Below are positions 1-10,165 of a stretch of 64,000 nt of DNA, piece after piece. The stretch's first letter is position 1. The number at the start of each line of letters is the position of its first letter. The stretch comes from Petasospora fabianii (taxonomy: Eukaryota > Ascomycota > Saccharomycetes > Phaffomycetales > Wickerhamomycetaceae). Where the stretch lies: positions 1,054,001-1,118,000 of the forward strand of contig CP048717.1 in the NCBI GenBank assembly GCA_022641835.1. Reading direction: 5' to 3'. Position numbers and translations under genes: made by a program. The notes beneath the pieces were generated by a model. It made no database searches. It saw only the letters and a list, made by a program, of their open reading frames with translations, and was not told the origin of the DNA.

Positions 1-231
1 TATATGATATTGATATGATATATTGATGAGATATATTGATATGATATATTGATATGACATTATGATATGATATTATGATATGATATATTGATATATTGAT
101 ACATTGATATATTGAAAGATTGATATGATATTATGATATGATATATTGATATATTGATACATTGATATATTGAAAGATTGATATGATATTATGATATGAT
201 ATATTGATATAATGATTATATGATTTTATGA
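1..231. repeat. AT-rich tandem repeat
   Basis: The whole stretch is built from short words such as TGATA and TATTGA. From about 64 to 216 there is a higher-order tandem repeat with a period of 58 bp. The word TTGAAAGAT recurs at 112-120 and 170-178, and the surrounding sequence is nearly identical. It lies just 3' of the glucanase gene and runs off the window edge, so the full array length is unknown. No gene is visible in it. Confidence 0.85.
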
Positions 232-1719
232 TCAAAAGGCAACCTGCTTGAATATAGCTAACGCCTTATCAAATCCTTGTTCCCATTCCCATACAAATCC
301 ACTATCACCACGGGCAGAAACATGTTCTTGAAGACGAGCATTTCTCCATGCGGTTGTACGACCAATAACAGATCCATTAAACTTTGCAAACTCAATACTA
401 TCAGCCCAAGCAGTGGTGAACCCTTCACGATATCTCCAATGTTCCCATTTTTCCTTTGGATTCTCTTGATCCCAATATTGTGAATGAGCCTTATACTCCT
501 GTTCAACAATCTCATTAAATTTATCATCAGCTGGTATATTAGCACTAGTTGGATGCTTTGGGATAGCTCCATTGTTAACTTGTGGAATAAACCCCCATTC
601 TCCACCATCACCATGTTCAAATTTTAGTGTCCAAAAGTAACTACCGGCATTGGCACGGTTAGAAAAGATTTCACTTTGCTTTTGACCATATTGCTTAACA
701 AGTTCATTACGATCATGTTGAGCAGATTGATAAGATGCACCATCAAGGACACATGAGTATTCACCAACGATAAAATCTGCTGATCCACTTAAATTCGTCA
801 AGACATCCTTATCTAAATCTTGAATGATCTGTTCTGGACTCTTCTTCTTATCATCTTCGGAGAAACAACGATAAACATGAGTATCAATAACAATCCCTGA
901 TGAACCAACACCACTCTTCTCCTCCTTTTGAAGCCATTTAACCCATTGATCTGGCCACCAACCATCAGATATAATAACTGGTATACCGGGATCAACACCT
1001 CTAATCTTCTTTAGAGCATGGGCATAATAACGTTGTTGTGCTTTAGCATCATTACTAAACTCTGATTCATTAACAATTTGTAATCCAACAATGTTGTCAA
1101 ATGATTTAACATCATCAGTGATGAATTCAAGTAATGTAAATGTAGCCTTTTGATATTTGGAGTTATCCCAGAATTGTGCACTCTTATTCTCAATACCACT
1201 ATGTTCTGAACAATTAGCACCACCTGGTAAAGCATGTAAATCAATCAAGACACCAATTTGGTACTCTGAAGCTTTCTTAATGATATTCTTCAAGATTGGC
1301 CAGGCATTCTTATAAACAGCAGAGATCTTTTCAAATGGAGTTCCCTTAGTGTATAATCCACCATTAACATGCCAATAACCAATTGGAATTCTTACGGAGG
1401 TAACACCAACAGAAGCTAACCATTTCCAATCATCATCAGTGACAAATCCATTCCAATGATCTTCAAGATCTTTACGAGTCTGGTCTAAACCATGTTCTTT
1501 GATATATGAAGAGACACCACTGAATTCAGTGTTTGAACCATCTGGAAAGAATTTACCAAATATAAATGATTCTTGAACAAATAAAGATCCAAAATTAACA
1601 CCAAAGTTATGACGAGATTGGTAGATTGACTTGATAGTTGGTGGTTTACCAGGTGGAGCAGCTGGTGATGATGCGGTAAGGGAATCTGATCCCAAGTTTT
1701 TAAGCTTTTCAAGTAGCAT
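232..1719 (-). CDS. GH5 family exo-1,3-beta-glucanase-like protein (YBR056W-like)
   Basis: This 495-residue protein resembles the S. cerevisiae YBR056W branch of glycoside hydrolase family 5, relatives of the secreted exoglucanases Exg1/Spr1. Family features visible are a TIM-barrel-like order with VRIPIGYW near residue 110, the putative acid/base glutamate in the segment VNESEF near residue 217, and the putative nucleophile in VGEYS near residue 319. There is no signal peptide: the N-terminus is MLLEKLKNLGSDS followed by a Ser/Ala/Pro-rich stretch. The protein is therefore probably intracellular, possibly mitochondrial, rather than a cell-wall enzyme. The usual NEP catalytic triplet reads NES here. 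The ATG at 1719 is the only sensible start. The substrate is inferred from the family and not shown by the sequence. Confidence 0.85.
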   Translation of the reverse strand: MLLEKLKNLGSDSLTASSPAAPPGKPPTIKSIYQSRHNFGVNFGSLFVQESFIFGKFFPDGSNTEFSGVSSYIKEHGLDQTRKDLEDHWNGFVTDDDWKWLASVGVTSVRIPIGYWHVNGGLYTKGTPFEKISAVYKNAWPILKNIIKKASEYQIGVLIDLHALPGGANCSEHSGIENKSAQFWDNSKYQKATFTLLEFITDDVKSFDNIVGLQIVNESEFSNDAKAQQRYYAHALKKIRGVDPGIPVIISDGWWPDQWVKWLQKEEKSGVGSSGIVIDTHVYRCFSEDDKKKSPEQIIQDLDKDVLTNLSGSADFIVGEYSCVLDGASYQSAQHDRNELVKQYGQKQSEIFSNRANAGSYFWTLKFEHGDGGEWGFIPQVNNGAIPKHPTSANIPADDKFNEIVEQEYKAHSQYWDQENPKEKWEHWRYREGFTTAWADSIEFAKFNGSVIGRTTAWRNARLQEHVSARGDSGFVWEWEQGFDKALAIFKQVAF

Positions 1720-2178
1720 TGTGTAGTCTGCTTATAGTTTGTAGTTTAACTGGGTGTACAGATCAATCAGTAGATCAATTCACCCTTAAATACATCCTGC
1801 ACAGCCGAGAGCAATAAAGCAAACAGCAATGAGTGTGCACCTGCCACAGTGACACCTGGTGGCTGTGGGGGAAGTGAGATGTCTGGGTGTATCAAATAGT
1901 TACCCGGGTTTTAAAGACAGAAGTTAATTGTTTACAGTTAGCGGAGTTTTATAAATATTAATAGCTGTAAAATAACCATTTGGGTGAGAAAGGATGAGCG
2001 GTAACTTGTAGTTTATTTAATTGTTTATTTATTTTGTTTTGTTTTTGTTTACATCTTTCATCTATACCATTTGCCACCATCTTATACACTTATATTGAGG
2101 CGGTTAGCTTACCGCCCTGGCTAATCTCATTCAATCAGTCCATCAATCCATCTATCAGTCTTCCATCATATCTCGCTA
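1720..2178. promoter_or_regulatory. Divergent promoter, glucanase-like gene / Zn2Cys6 regulator
   Basis: This is a 459-bp spacer between two divergent genes. It holds a Rap1-like element at 1878-1890, whose reverse complement is ACACCCAGACATC. A T-rich run of repeated ATTTTGTTTTG-type sequence at about 2015-2050 precedes the regulator gene. I see no RNA gene. Confidence 0.5.
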
Positions 2179-5100
2179 ATGAATATGAATCATTCAATGG
2201 AGAGTATCCTATCATTTGGTGAGCCAGCGCTACCTACACCAACGGCGGATGACACTAATGATCAAACAACACGGCGGAAGAGACAAAGATTATCATTAGT
2301 TTGTTCCTATTGTAAACGACGCAAGATCAAATGTGATAGAGCTCGTCCTCATTGCAGTAGTTGTATCAGATTGGGTATTGAGTGTCAATATGAAGCGCCA
2401 CATTGGGTTAATGCTTCGCTTCAAAACAACAGTACATTAGAGATGAAAGTTACTCGTGGATCTGAGTTCAATGATAAGACTAGAGAAGAACTTTGCAAAA
2501 TGATTTATGAACTTAAAGATTCTTTGGAAGCTGCAAGAAATAAAACTCAATTGGAGAGAACATTGAATACAAACATGTCGGTATCTATGCCATCATCCGC
2601 TGCATCTATGGGAGACTCATCATCATCAACTCATCTTAACCAAACTTCTTCATATGATAATGTTCTTGATTCCCATGCTATTGACTTCTTTCAACCATAC
2701 AACTCTTTATCATTAAAAGGATCAAGTCATGAAGATCATAAACCGCTTTGTTCTCTCGCTATCCATAAGAAAGATCATTACCAGGCTTTCTTTACATGTT
2801 ACCTCTTCCTAACACTCAAACTAAACAGTCTCTTCATCCATGATCTGTTTAGAGACGATTATCGATCTAAACATACAGATGGTGGAAGTAAATGGTTATT
2901 GCTATTAGATACCAAAGATGAAACTACTTCCTTGAAAGACACCATCCAAAGGATCATATCAGATAGAGCAAGTCTTTTCAGAATGGCTGCATTCCCATTC
3001 ATGTCCATTAATGATTCATACGAAGATAATGTCAACAAAACAGTCGAGTTAGTTCTAAAGCATCTCCCATCAAAGGAAACAATCGAAGTTTATCTCAATT
3101 TCTATTGGAATCATATGTGGAGTATAAGACCTTACATTGATCGTGAGATGTTTGAAAGTGATATCAATAGAATCATCGTCAGAGATAACCAAACTGGTAA
3201 AGTCAGTTTAAACCTTTCTCAAAGATCAGATTTCGCAGTTATGGCTTCTTTACTTATCATCATGAGATACTCACACACCTCTATGTCACTCATATCTTTA
3301 GAAGAACTCGACGAAAAGTACAAAAGCATTCAAAAAAGTCCAATCTCTGTTGATCTCATCACCGCAGCTGAAACGTGTCTTTGCTTTTACAGAATCTCAA
3401 GGAAAACTACACTCCCCATAATCCAGGCTTTCCTGTTCTTACGAGCATATCATAGAGACGCCCCAGAAGATGGTGATGGTATTGCCCTATTCCAATCTCA
3501 AAATCTTTTTGGATTCATCTTACAATCCGCTTTACAAATGGGTCTAAACAGAGATCCAAATAACTATTCACAAACGGCAAATAACATCCAAGAAGCAAAT
3601 TTGAGAAGACGTCTATGGCATTCAATAGTTACGATAGATGCTTATCAATCAATCCTTGCCGGTACGATATCGACTTTACCTGATCCATCTGTTGTTGATG
3701 TTCATTTCCCAATGATTGTATCTGTTGATCCAATGGAACACACGGAACGTGATATCTTGATAAGGGCTTCTGCACTCAATGAGATGTATTTCAAGATATC
3801 CAAAATGGTAAACTCGGCAAAAGAAAAATGTAACTTACATGAATTGTTAAAATTGATTCATCAAAGTGGTACCTACGTTGAAACTCATTTCTCACTGGAC
3901 AAAATGACAAAACTTGAGAATTATCCAAAAGACTCAAAGGCTTATTATGCATCATTAGCTTTAAATGGTGGTGCTATAGCTCATAATTTGGTACAGGCTT
4001 GTATGGAACTCCAAATTTATTTCTCACTTTGTATTCACTATGAGTCTAATTCCAACCTAAACGTTGTCTTTTACAAGAAATTCTTTGAAGAAGTTGTTAA
4101 AAAGGGAGCCACCATCTATGACCTATCGGCTGCTTATCTCCAAGGTGATTTTAAAGATTATGTTACACAAGCTTTCAATTTTGAGATCTTGCCTATCTTA
4201 AACAGTGCTCTTTACAGATGTCTCTCTGTCTCACTAAGTGGGATCTTAAGAGCTTATCATGCTCAGGAACTCATTCTTACACCAATGCATAAAAACAAAC
4301 AAGCATCAAGTCCAAGTGCATTTGATCAGTTTGTCAAAGTGATGACTGCGAAGTGCAAGTATATGATTGGTCTGTTCAAGAGTAAACTCGCTATGAGATA
4401 TTACCAATCCATGAAGGCCACTGCATATCTCCAATATGCCATTACTTGTCTCACAGCTCACAAATTTAAACCAATGAACACAATCATCAAATTCCTTGAG
4501 TCTAATGACAAGTATGACATTGATGAAGAAGAGAGAATGACTTTTTCATCGGCAAAGAGAGATGATATCAAGAAACGTCTTCAGATGGATAAGAGTCTGA
4601 TAAACATTCATGCTGAGTGGATGCAAGTGTCAAGTTTCACGAGTGGAGCCAATGGTGATCAAGAGACTAGTCAGATTGTTAACATCAACAACAGTAATAT
4701 GTTTTTGGAATTTACCGAGGAGGAATTGGCTGCTCATTTGCATAATCATATCAAGTTTAAATGGAGTAAAGGTCTTCCAAATTTCGACATGTGTGGTGAG
4801 ATACATGTGCCTGATACAAGTAACGGTATTGTATTAGACTACCCAAAGCAAGAGCAACTTCAAAACTTGAATGTTAATGGTGCCCTAAAATCGTTTAGTG
4901 AATTCGACTTCTTTGAACAAAACATGACAGACGATGATTTCTTTAAAAACTTGTTGGATGATTTCGACATGACAGGTACAGATGTCGTTGCTGTTGAACC
5001 ACAGTCACAGACACCAGTGTCACAAGTTCCTCAGAATATTAATGAACAGGCACCATCTGTGGCTTCACCATCGATTGCATTTCCACCACAACCGTCTCAG

Positions 5101-5289
5101 CAGGCATATCACCAGCAGCAACAGCAGCAGCACATTCTTCAGATGCAACAACATTATCAGAACTTCTATGGTTCAACACATTTAGCTCAGCAGCATAATC
5201 AGTCTCAATCAATGCCACAACATCCAAAACAGCCACAACAGCCGCAACAGCAGCCTCAATATGGTCCAGACAGCGATGTGTTCATGTAA
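2179..5289 (+). CDS. Zn2Cys6 transcription factor with glutamine-rich tail
   Basis: This is a 1036-residue fungal zinc-cluster regulator. Six cysteines at 42, 45, 52, 59, 62 and 69 follow the CX2CX6CX6CX2CX6C pattern. They are preceded by a basic RRKRQR stretch and followed by a linker and a short coiled-coil-like segment (about residues 100-125). The middle (about 290-560) resembles the fungal-specific transcription factor domain, including the WHSIVTIDAYQS segment. The C-terminus (about 935-1036) is rich in Gln, Pro and His, typical of an activation region, preceded by an acidic-aromatic patch (DDDFFKNLLDDFDM). The zinc cluster most resembles Hap1-like factors to my eye, but I cannot assign an orthologue or target genes. 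The start at 2179 lies just after a pyrimidine-rich leader. Binding is presumably to CGG half-sites. Confidence 0.9.
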   Translation: MNMNHSMESILSFGEPALPTPTADDTNDQTTRRKRQRLSLVCSYCKRRKIKCDRARPHCSSCIRLGIECQYEAPHWVNASLQNNSTLEMKVTRGSEFNDKTREELCKMIYELKDSLEAARNKTQLERTLNTNMSVSMPSSAASMGDSSSSTHLNQTSSYDNVLDSHAIDFFQPYNSLSLKGSSHEDHKPLCSLAIHKKDHYQAFFTCYLFLTLKLNSLFIHDLFRDDYRSKHTDGGSKWLLLLDTKDETTSLKDTIQRIISDRASLFRMAAFPFMSINDSYEDNVNKTVELVLKHLPSKETIEVYLNFYWNHMWSIRPYIDREMFESDINRIIVRDNQTGKVSLNLSQRSDFAVMASLLIIMRYSHTSMSLISLEELDEKYKSIQKSPISVDLITAAETCLCFYRISRKTTLPIIQAFLFLRAYHRDAPEDGDGIALFQSQNLFGFILQSALQMGLNRDPNNYSQTANNIQEANLRRRLWHSIVTIDAYQSILAGTISTLPDPSVVDVHFPMIVSVDPMEHTERDILIRASALNEMYFKISKMVNSAKEKCNLHELLKLIHQSGTYVETHFSLDKMTKLENYPKDSKAYYASLALNGGAIAHNLVQACMELQIYFSLCIHYESNSNLNVVFYKKFFEEVVKKGATIYDLSAAYLQGDFKDYVTQAFNFEILPILNSALYRCLSVSLSGILRAYHAQELILTPMHKNKQASSPSAFDQFVKVMTAKCKYMIGLFKSKLAMRYYQSMKATAYLQYAITCLTAHKFKPMNTIIKFLESNDKYDIDEEERMTFSSAKRDDIKKRLQMDKSLINIHAEWMQVSSFTSGANGDQETSQIVNINNSNMFLEFTEEELAAHLHNHIKFKWSKGLPNFDMCGEIHVPDTSNGIVLDYPKQEQLQNLNVNGALKSFSEFDFFEQNMTDDDFFKNLLDDFDMTGTDVVAVEPQSQTPVSQVPQNINEQAPSVASPSIAFPPQPSQQAYHQQQQQQHILQMQQHYQNFYGSTHLAQQHNQSQSMPQHPKQPQQPQQQPQYGPDSDVFM

Positions 5290-5472
5290 TGTATAGTTTA
5301 CGACACCCAATATAGGTTACATCATAGAGAGGGTCATTCAGTAGTCTAATCGAATTTAAGAATATATACATCTACAAAACTTGTTCTTTCAATCGTCCTA
5401 GATTCAATAGGGCCGTTATAAACGGAGAGGGAAAACACACATAAAACACTAAACCGATATTGAACACCCGAA

Positions 5473-6735
5473 TCAACGCTTGTTCTTCAATTGTAAAGCT
5501 CTAACCTGATCATCAAGAGCCTTAACTTTTTGCTGAATCTCATCCAAATCAGCATTGAGTCTGTTTCTCTCATTGACAATGTTTTGTTCCCATTGTCTAA
5601 ATCTTTGCTCTTCAGCCTTCACTTGATCAGTGAAGAACTTCTTCAGAGCATTCTCTTCTTCTTTGAATTTTGGATTGTGTAGCTTTCTCGTTGTGGTGAT
5701 ACCACCTTGTGTTTCATTGTTTTCACCATTTTCCATTCTGAGTGTTCTGTAAGTTTCATAATGTAACTCTTCTGTACTCAACACTAGATCAAGCAAGTTT
5801 GTTCTAAGGAGAAGTGATCTAAGTTTTCTGAAATCAGAGTGTGTCTCATTCTCAACCTCAGCGATACCCCATGGATATTTTCTTCCTCTAACGAGTTGAC
5901 CAGATCCGTTATCATACTCGTACTCAGAGCCAATGATTGCGAATGGCATGCTTTCAATCAATTGCTTAGCGTGATCAGCAGCTGCCTGGTCATCGAGTTC
6001 GATTGGGGGTGTATAAATTCTGATCTCTTGTGCCTCAATCACGGCTCTGATTCTATTCTTAAACTCGGAGATCTCAGTTGGAGACAATGTATCACTCTTA
6101 GCGATAACTGGGATCAAATTGACTCTTGTGGAGAGTTTCTTCATAGTCTCAATGTCCAATGGCTTAAGTGAATGACCCGTAGGTCTGATGAAATAGAGAC
6201 ATGCGTGAACTCTCAAATCATGCTTCTGATGACGTTGTGGTTGTTGTTCCTGACGCATGTAGGAGTCGTGCTGGTCGTCAATGAAGTCAATGATTGGCTG
6301 CCATGAGTTCTTGTTATCAATGTTATCACCAAAACCTGGTGTATCGATAATATTGAGACGCATCTTGAAGTTCTTCTCATCAAGCTCAGCACGGATGATC
6401 TCGATCTCGGTGGTGGAACGGATTCCACGCTTATGACGCGTACGGTTATCAACTGGTTGTTTCAGAAGGGTCTGGTACAAAGTGTTCACGAAGGTGGACT
6501 TACCGAGACCGGACTCACCGGCAACCATCATGGTGAAATGAGCACCCTGTTTAGAGACAAGTTTGTATCTGTTGATGTCATGTTAGTAAATTGTTGTCTT
6601 ATGGGGTCGGGGTGTATATGATTCCAATCTGGCGATTAGATCTGGCCTTTTGATCTGGTGGGAATGAAGGAGTGGGCCCAAGGGAGACACGTACCTCTGA
6701 TTTGGCAGGGAGGAAATACCAATTGGCTCGACCAT
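5473..6735 (-). CDS. CDC12: Septin CDC12
   Basis: This septin GTPase of the bud-neck hetero-oligomer has two exons. Exon 1 is 6695-6735 (MVEPIGISSLPNQ plus two bases) and exon 2 is 5473-6568. The 126-nt intron begins GTACGT, has the branch site TACTAAC at 6582-6588 and ends in CAG. Splicing restores the conserved ISSLPNQRYK start known from Cdc12. The product is about 378 residues with a P-loop GESGLGKS near residue 31, switch DTPGFGD, specificity motif AKSD and the septin-unique element near KYPWG. A C-terminal coiled coil (KAEEQRFRQWEQNIVNERNR onward) closely matches Cdc12. A CTG codon in exon 1 sits at the conserved Leu of SLPNQ, indicating standard decoding. It converges on the zinc-cluster gene. 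Confidence 0.97.
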
Positions 6736-7063
6736 TTTATATGCTTCTTTTGATATGGGATCACAGAGACGAGCTACCAGGTGTATACAAGACTCTGTAT
6801 AGATGTTGAGAAGGACGTGATTTGTTTAGTACGTGTCGCAGCTCTGAATTTTCTGAAGCAGCGGATCGACGACGCGAAATTCCAAAACAAACTTGACGCG
6901 TTTGGTGTCCGGGTGTTTAACCCGTTTATTCTTATCACGTGCATAGTCACATGACATGTTTATGTAAGCGGGGGATTTGACTATATAATCAATAAAGTAC
7001 TACGCAATGAGATAATGGTGTCATGAGGTCATTTATCATTAGTGGGTTGTATATGGAGTGATT
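6736..7063. promoter_or_regulatory. CDC12 promoter / CNL1 3' region
   Basis: This 328-bp spacer upstream of CDC12 contains an ACGCGAAA element near 6872-6880 (an SBF-type cell-cycle box by S. cerevisiae standards). It also contains a Rap1-like site at 6904-6916 (reverse complement ACACCCGGACACC) and one CACGTG E-box at 6936-6941. The three lie within 70 bp and about 140-205 bp from the ATG, a plausible promoter core. Confidence 0.5.
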
Positions 7064-7609
7064 TCAAGCCTTATAGTATTTCTCCAGTGAGTCAATGCGG
7101 TCTTTAAACTCTTGTACGAACATACCAATCTGTTCAAGCTTTGCAAACTCCATCTCAATGTCGTCACACGCTTTCATTAGTTCTCGTAGTCTTTCCATAG
7201 AGTTTTCAGCATCAACTAGTTGTTGGTTCACCTCTGCTTCCTTTTCACAAACGGCAAGCTCTGTCTTTTCAGCGATGGCCTCCATCTTGGTGCCTATGCG
7301 GTACATTAGATAGTCAAAGCTCAACGCTAGTTTCTTGACACCGAGTGGGTCGTCTTCCTCCTCATCGTATGTTGAAGGAGCCTCCGGTTCGTAAATGTCA
7401 TCATCTTCCTCGTCATCTTCGCTTTCATAAGCCTCGTTGTCGTTGTCATTGTTGTTGTTATATCGATGATACTCTTCAATAGATTCACTTCCGAGCCGGC
7501 TATGGCCAGTATCATGAGATGACTGTATCGAGAGCCCCGAAGCCGCAATTGAAGGCAACGACTCCGCTGATAACACACGTTGGTGACCCGATTTCGTTGG
7601 TGTTGACAT
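7064..7609 (-). CDS. CNL1: BLOC-1 subunit CNL1
   Basis: This 181-residue protein carries the Cnl1 signature in its C-terminal half: DDPLGVKKLALSFDYLMYRI, then a long coiled coil ending in QEFKDRIDSLEKYYK. The S. cerevisiae protein has the equivalent [20 protein letters not shown]. Cnl1 is a small helical subunit of the yeast BLOC-1 complex, which acts on endosomes in Rab5/Vps21 regulation. The N-terminal half (residues 1-85) is longer than in S. cerevisiae and is low complexity: Ser-rich, then Asn/Asp runs, then an acidic patch. This makes the protein about 60 residues longer than its relative. A TTCGCGAA palindrome lies at 7703-7710 in its promoter. Confidence 0.88.
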   Translation of the reverse strand: MSTPTKSGHQRVLSAESLPSIAASGLSIQSSHDTGHSRLGSESIEEYHRYNNNNDNDNEAYESEDDEEDDDIYEPEAPSTYDEEEDDPLGVKKLALSFDYLMYRIGTKMEAIAEKTELAVCEKEAEVNQQLVDAENSMERLRELMKACDDIEMEFAKLEQIGMFVQEFKDRIDSLEKYYKA

Positions 7610-7800
7610 TTGGTGTAGTTCTACAACGATCCTGTTTGGTTTAAGGAGGACAATGGAGATTATGAGTTCTTAAGAGAGTCTGGGGGCCGAGTATCGAATA
7701 GGTTCGCGAAGTAGACATCAACGGGGCCCTTGGTGTCAAAGAACCTTCATATCATCAAAACTAATTAGAGTATTCATACTCATTCTAATCATTCATTCAT

Positions 7801-8907
7801 TCATTCATTCTCATATTCATAAATCTTGGAAATGTGGGAAAACAATTGCTTCTTCATCACGGCGAGTGCCACTTCTGGACCTGCAGAAACTTGTTTATAA
7901 CACATTGCAATAAAGTCAACCAGAGCTGACCCTGTTGGTGTATCCTTCTGATTAACAACATTCCTTAGTAATATCACCATAATTGCTCTAAAAACAACAA
8001 GAATGTCGCATAATGATTCGAAAGTGATCAGTTTGAACACCATGCTATCTGTACGTTTGAACTTGGGTATGTATCCATCACCTTCCTTTGGTGTGATTAC
8101 CTCAATTGTGACAGTCCAATATTTCGAATCGTTTTGCAATGTCAAATGGATATCAAACGTTTGATCTCTATCGAATAATACAAGTCGAGGACCAACAGGA
8201 CGTAGGAGGAACTGGAGAGTATCAACCATTGCATGATTCTCTCTCTTCAAAGCATCAATGATACAATCAAGAAGCACATAAGAGAACGTTGTTTGATATA
8301 CAGAACGAACTTGTGTGAATTCTCGTAGTGTCTCAGCTGCTGCTGAGTCTCTATCTGGTAAGATATCACCTTGAAGGTCAAGACAAATCAAGTTCAACAG
8401 ATCTTGCACTTCTGACTTTAATCTCGCCTCTGTAGTGATGGTGGTTGCAAGATCCTGATCCTCTTCATTATAATGTTTCACCACCACGAACACAAACCAT
8501 TGATTCTGTGATAGGTAAAAGCACCCCTTTGATCTGATATTTGCCTTATTTGTACGCTTGCATTTCTTAGACGTGCCTAAATGTTGTTCAAAATGACTTG
8601 ATGCTGTCATTGTCGAGCCGTACGACTTGCAACCTCCACAGATGACAATGTCTGATAGTACAAGGAGATTTTCCAACTCTGGCCACTTCGTCGCATCGAG
8701 GTAGTTGTTTCGACAATCTGGGAAAACTTTATGGTACTTCAAAGGTGGACGTAGCATGTGACCATACTGTTCTTCGAGATGAGGAAATAGCTTGGATGCC
8801 TTTGTCCCATGCGGGTCAGTCAATCGTCGTGTCCTTGTGTCAATCAACAACCCACTCTCATGCAGCAGGAACCCATGTCCAATATCGATGGACTTCTCTG
8901 AGCTCAT
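7801..8907 (-). CDS. Unknown zinc-finger-like protein A (paralogue of the 10166-11536 product)
   Basis: I do not recognise this 368-residue protein. Near residue 90 it has ICGGC followed by histidines (SSHFEQH) and a further cysteine about 22 residues on, a likely CxxC...H...H/C metal-binding module. The N-terminus has GFLLHESGLLID. The C-terminal half alternates beta-rich and helical segments, ending near VALAVMKKQLFSHISKIYE. The protein at 10166-11536 shares this order: HRDVGLVVN, LCGGC...H...C, FDLKLSLRQ and a helical end. The two are diverged paralogues flanking a UCH37-like gene. The stop codon lies within an (ATTC)n microsatellite at 7788-7812. The start at 8907 is the first ATG and shares a 175-bp divergent promoter with the deubiquitinase. 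Function unknown. Confidence 0.75.
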   Translation of the reverse strand: MSSEKSIDIGHGFLLHESGLLIDTRTRRLTDPHGTKASKLFPHLEEQYGHMLRPPLKYHKVFPDCRNNYLDATKWPELENLLVLSDIVICGGCKSYGSTMTASSHFEQHLGTSKKCKRTNKANIRSKGCFYLSQNQWFVFVVVKHYNEEDQDLATTITTEARLKSEVQDLLNLICLDLQGDILPDRDSAAAETLREFTQVRSVYQTTFSYVLLDCIIDALKRENHAMVDTLQFLLRPVGPRLVLFDRDQTFDIHLTLQNDSKYWTVTIEVITPKEGDGYIPKFKRTDSMVFKLITFESLCDILVVFRAIMVILLRNVVNQKDTPTGSALVDFIAMCYKQVSAGPEVALAVMKKQLFSHISKIYEYENE

Positions 8908-9082
8908 GACTCCTTGGTTTACTAAGGAAAACGTGTCTTAAGAGAAGAGACAATAACGCGTCTTTTGAACTCATCAATGATCTGCCATTTTGTATCGGGC
9001 AAAATGTTCTCCACATAACTTCAACTTGACCTCTCAGTGGCGAGATTGTATTTGTTTAAGTGTCTATTTATCGACAGCAACG

Positions 9083-10100
9083 ATGTCTGCAGGTGGCTGG
9101 AACACAATTGACTCTGATCCGGTTCGTTAATTCTTGTATATCGGCGTCGAAGAACGCATTACTAACATGGTTTGGAAAATAGGGTGTCTTCACCGAGCTT
9201 GTTGAACGTCTTCAGATTAAGGGCGTTCAATTCGAAGAACTGTACTCCCTTGAACCAGGTTGTCTTGCTCCCCTTGCTCCAGTATATGGTATCATCTTTC
9301 TTTTCAAATACGGTAAGCTCGATTCTACAGTGGAGCTTCAGGCTGGTGAGTACGACGAAGACGCACAGAATATCTTCTTTGCTCATCAACGTATTCAAAA
9401 CGCGTGTGCCACTCAAGCAGTTCTCAATGTGTTAATGAACCGTGATGACGTGGAATTGGGACCCGTATTAAGTGGATTTAAAGAATTTGTATCGTCATTT
9501 GACGCTGAGTTAAAAGGTGAAACGATCTCCAACTCTGATGAGATCCGACTAGTTCACAACTCGTTCTCATCACCAAACATGTTCATTGATGATACCAAAC
9601 CACCACGTAAGGCCACTGATGATGACGATGTCTATCATTTTGTTGGTTATGTCCGCTCTCAAGGACTATTATATGAACTTGACGGTCTTAGACCTTACCC
9701 AATTGTTCATGATGTTTGTGAAGATGATGATGAGTTCATGGAGAAGATCCCTGAGATTCTAACACAACGTATTGCCAGATCAGGTGGAGAACTCAGATTC
9801 TCGGTGCTTGCCATGGTCAAGGATAGAAGAGAAGTATACCAAGAGATTGGTGATGAGAATAGTGCTGCCATGGAACAACATAAGAGAGATCAATGGAAAT
9901 CTGAGAATGAAATGAGAAGGAAAGATCATATCGGTCTTGTTCATCAAATCATAAAGACATATGCAAAGACCGCAACAGATGAACAATGGAATGAATCAAT
10001 CAAGAGGGCAAATGGTAAAGGTGTTGCCAGAGTCATGGGAAACAAATTCAAGAACTTGGACCTCAGTTCGCTTCAACAATCTAATGCGTTCAAGCAGTGA
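9083..10100 (+). CDS. UCH37/UCHL5-type ubiquitin C-terminal hydrolase
   Basis: This cysteine deubiquitinase of family C12 has two exons. Exon 1 is 9083-9121 (MSAGGWNTIDSDP) and exon 2 is 9183-10100. The 61-nt intron begins GTTCGT, has TACTAAC at 9160-9166 and ends in ATAG. The product is 318 residues. Counting from the spliced start, the oxyanion Gln is 82, the catalytic Cys 88 (QNACATQ), the His 165 (VYHFVGY) and the Asp 180 (YELDG). This is almost the numbering of human UCHL5. The C-terminal helical extension (about 230-318, ending in KFKNLDLSSL) corresponds to the ULD that binds Rpn13 in other eukaryotes, so a proteasome-associated role is likely. S. cerevisiae has only the shorter Yuh1. 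Confidence 0.92.
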
Positions 10101-10165
10101 CTTTGAAAACTTTGACAAAGTACTTTATAATCATAACTCGTTCATTAATTTTCATCATGTTGTCA

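Noticed and set aside
7702-7713. GTTCGCGAAGTA, identical to the first bases of yeast U6 snRNA
   Set aside because: The match ends after 12 bases; the conserved ACAGAGA and following U6 sequence are absent, and the core is the recurrent TTCGCGAA promoter palindrome.
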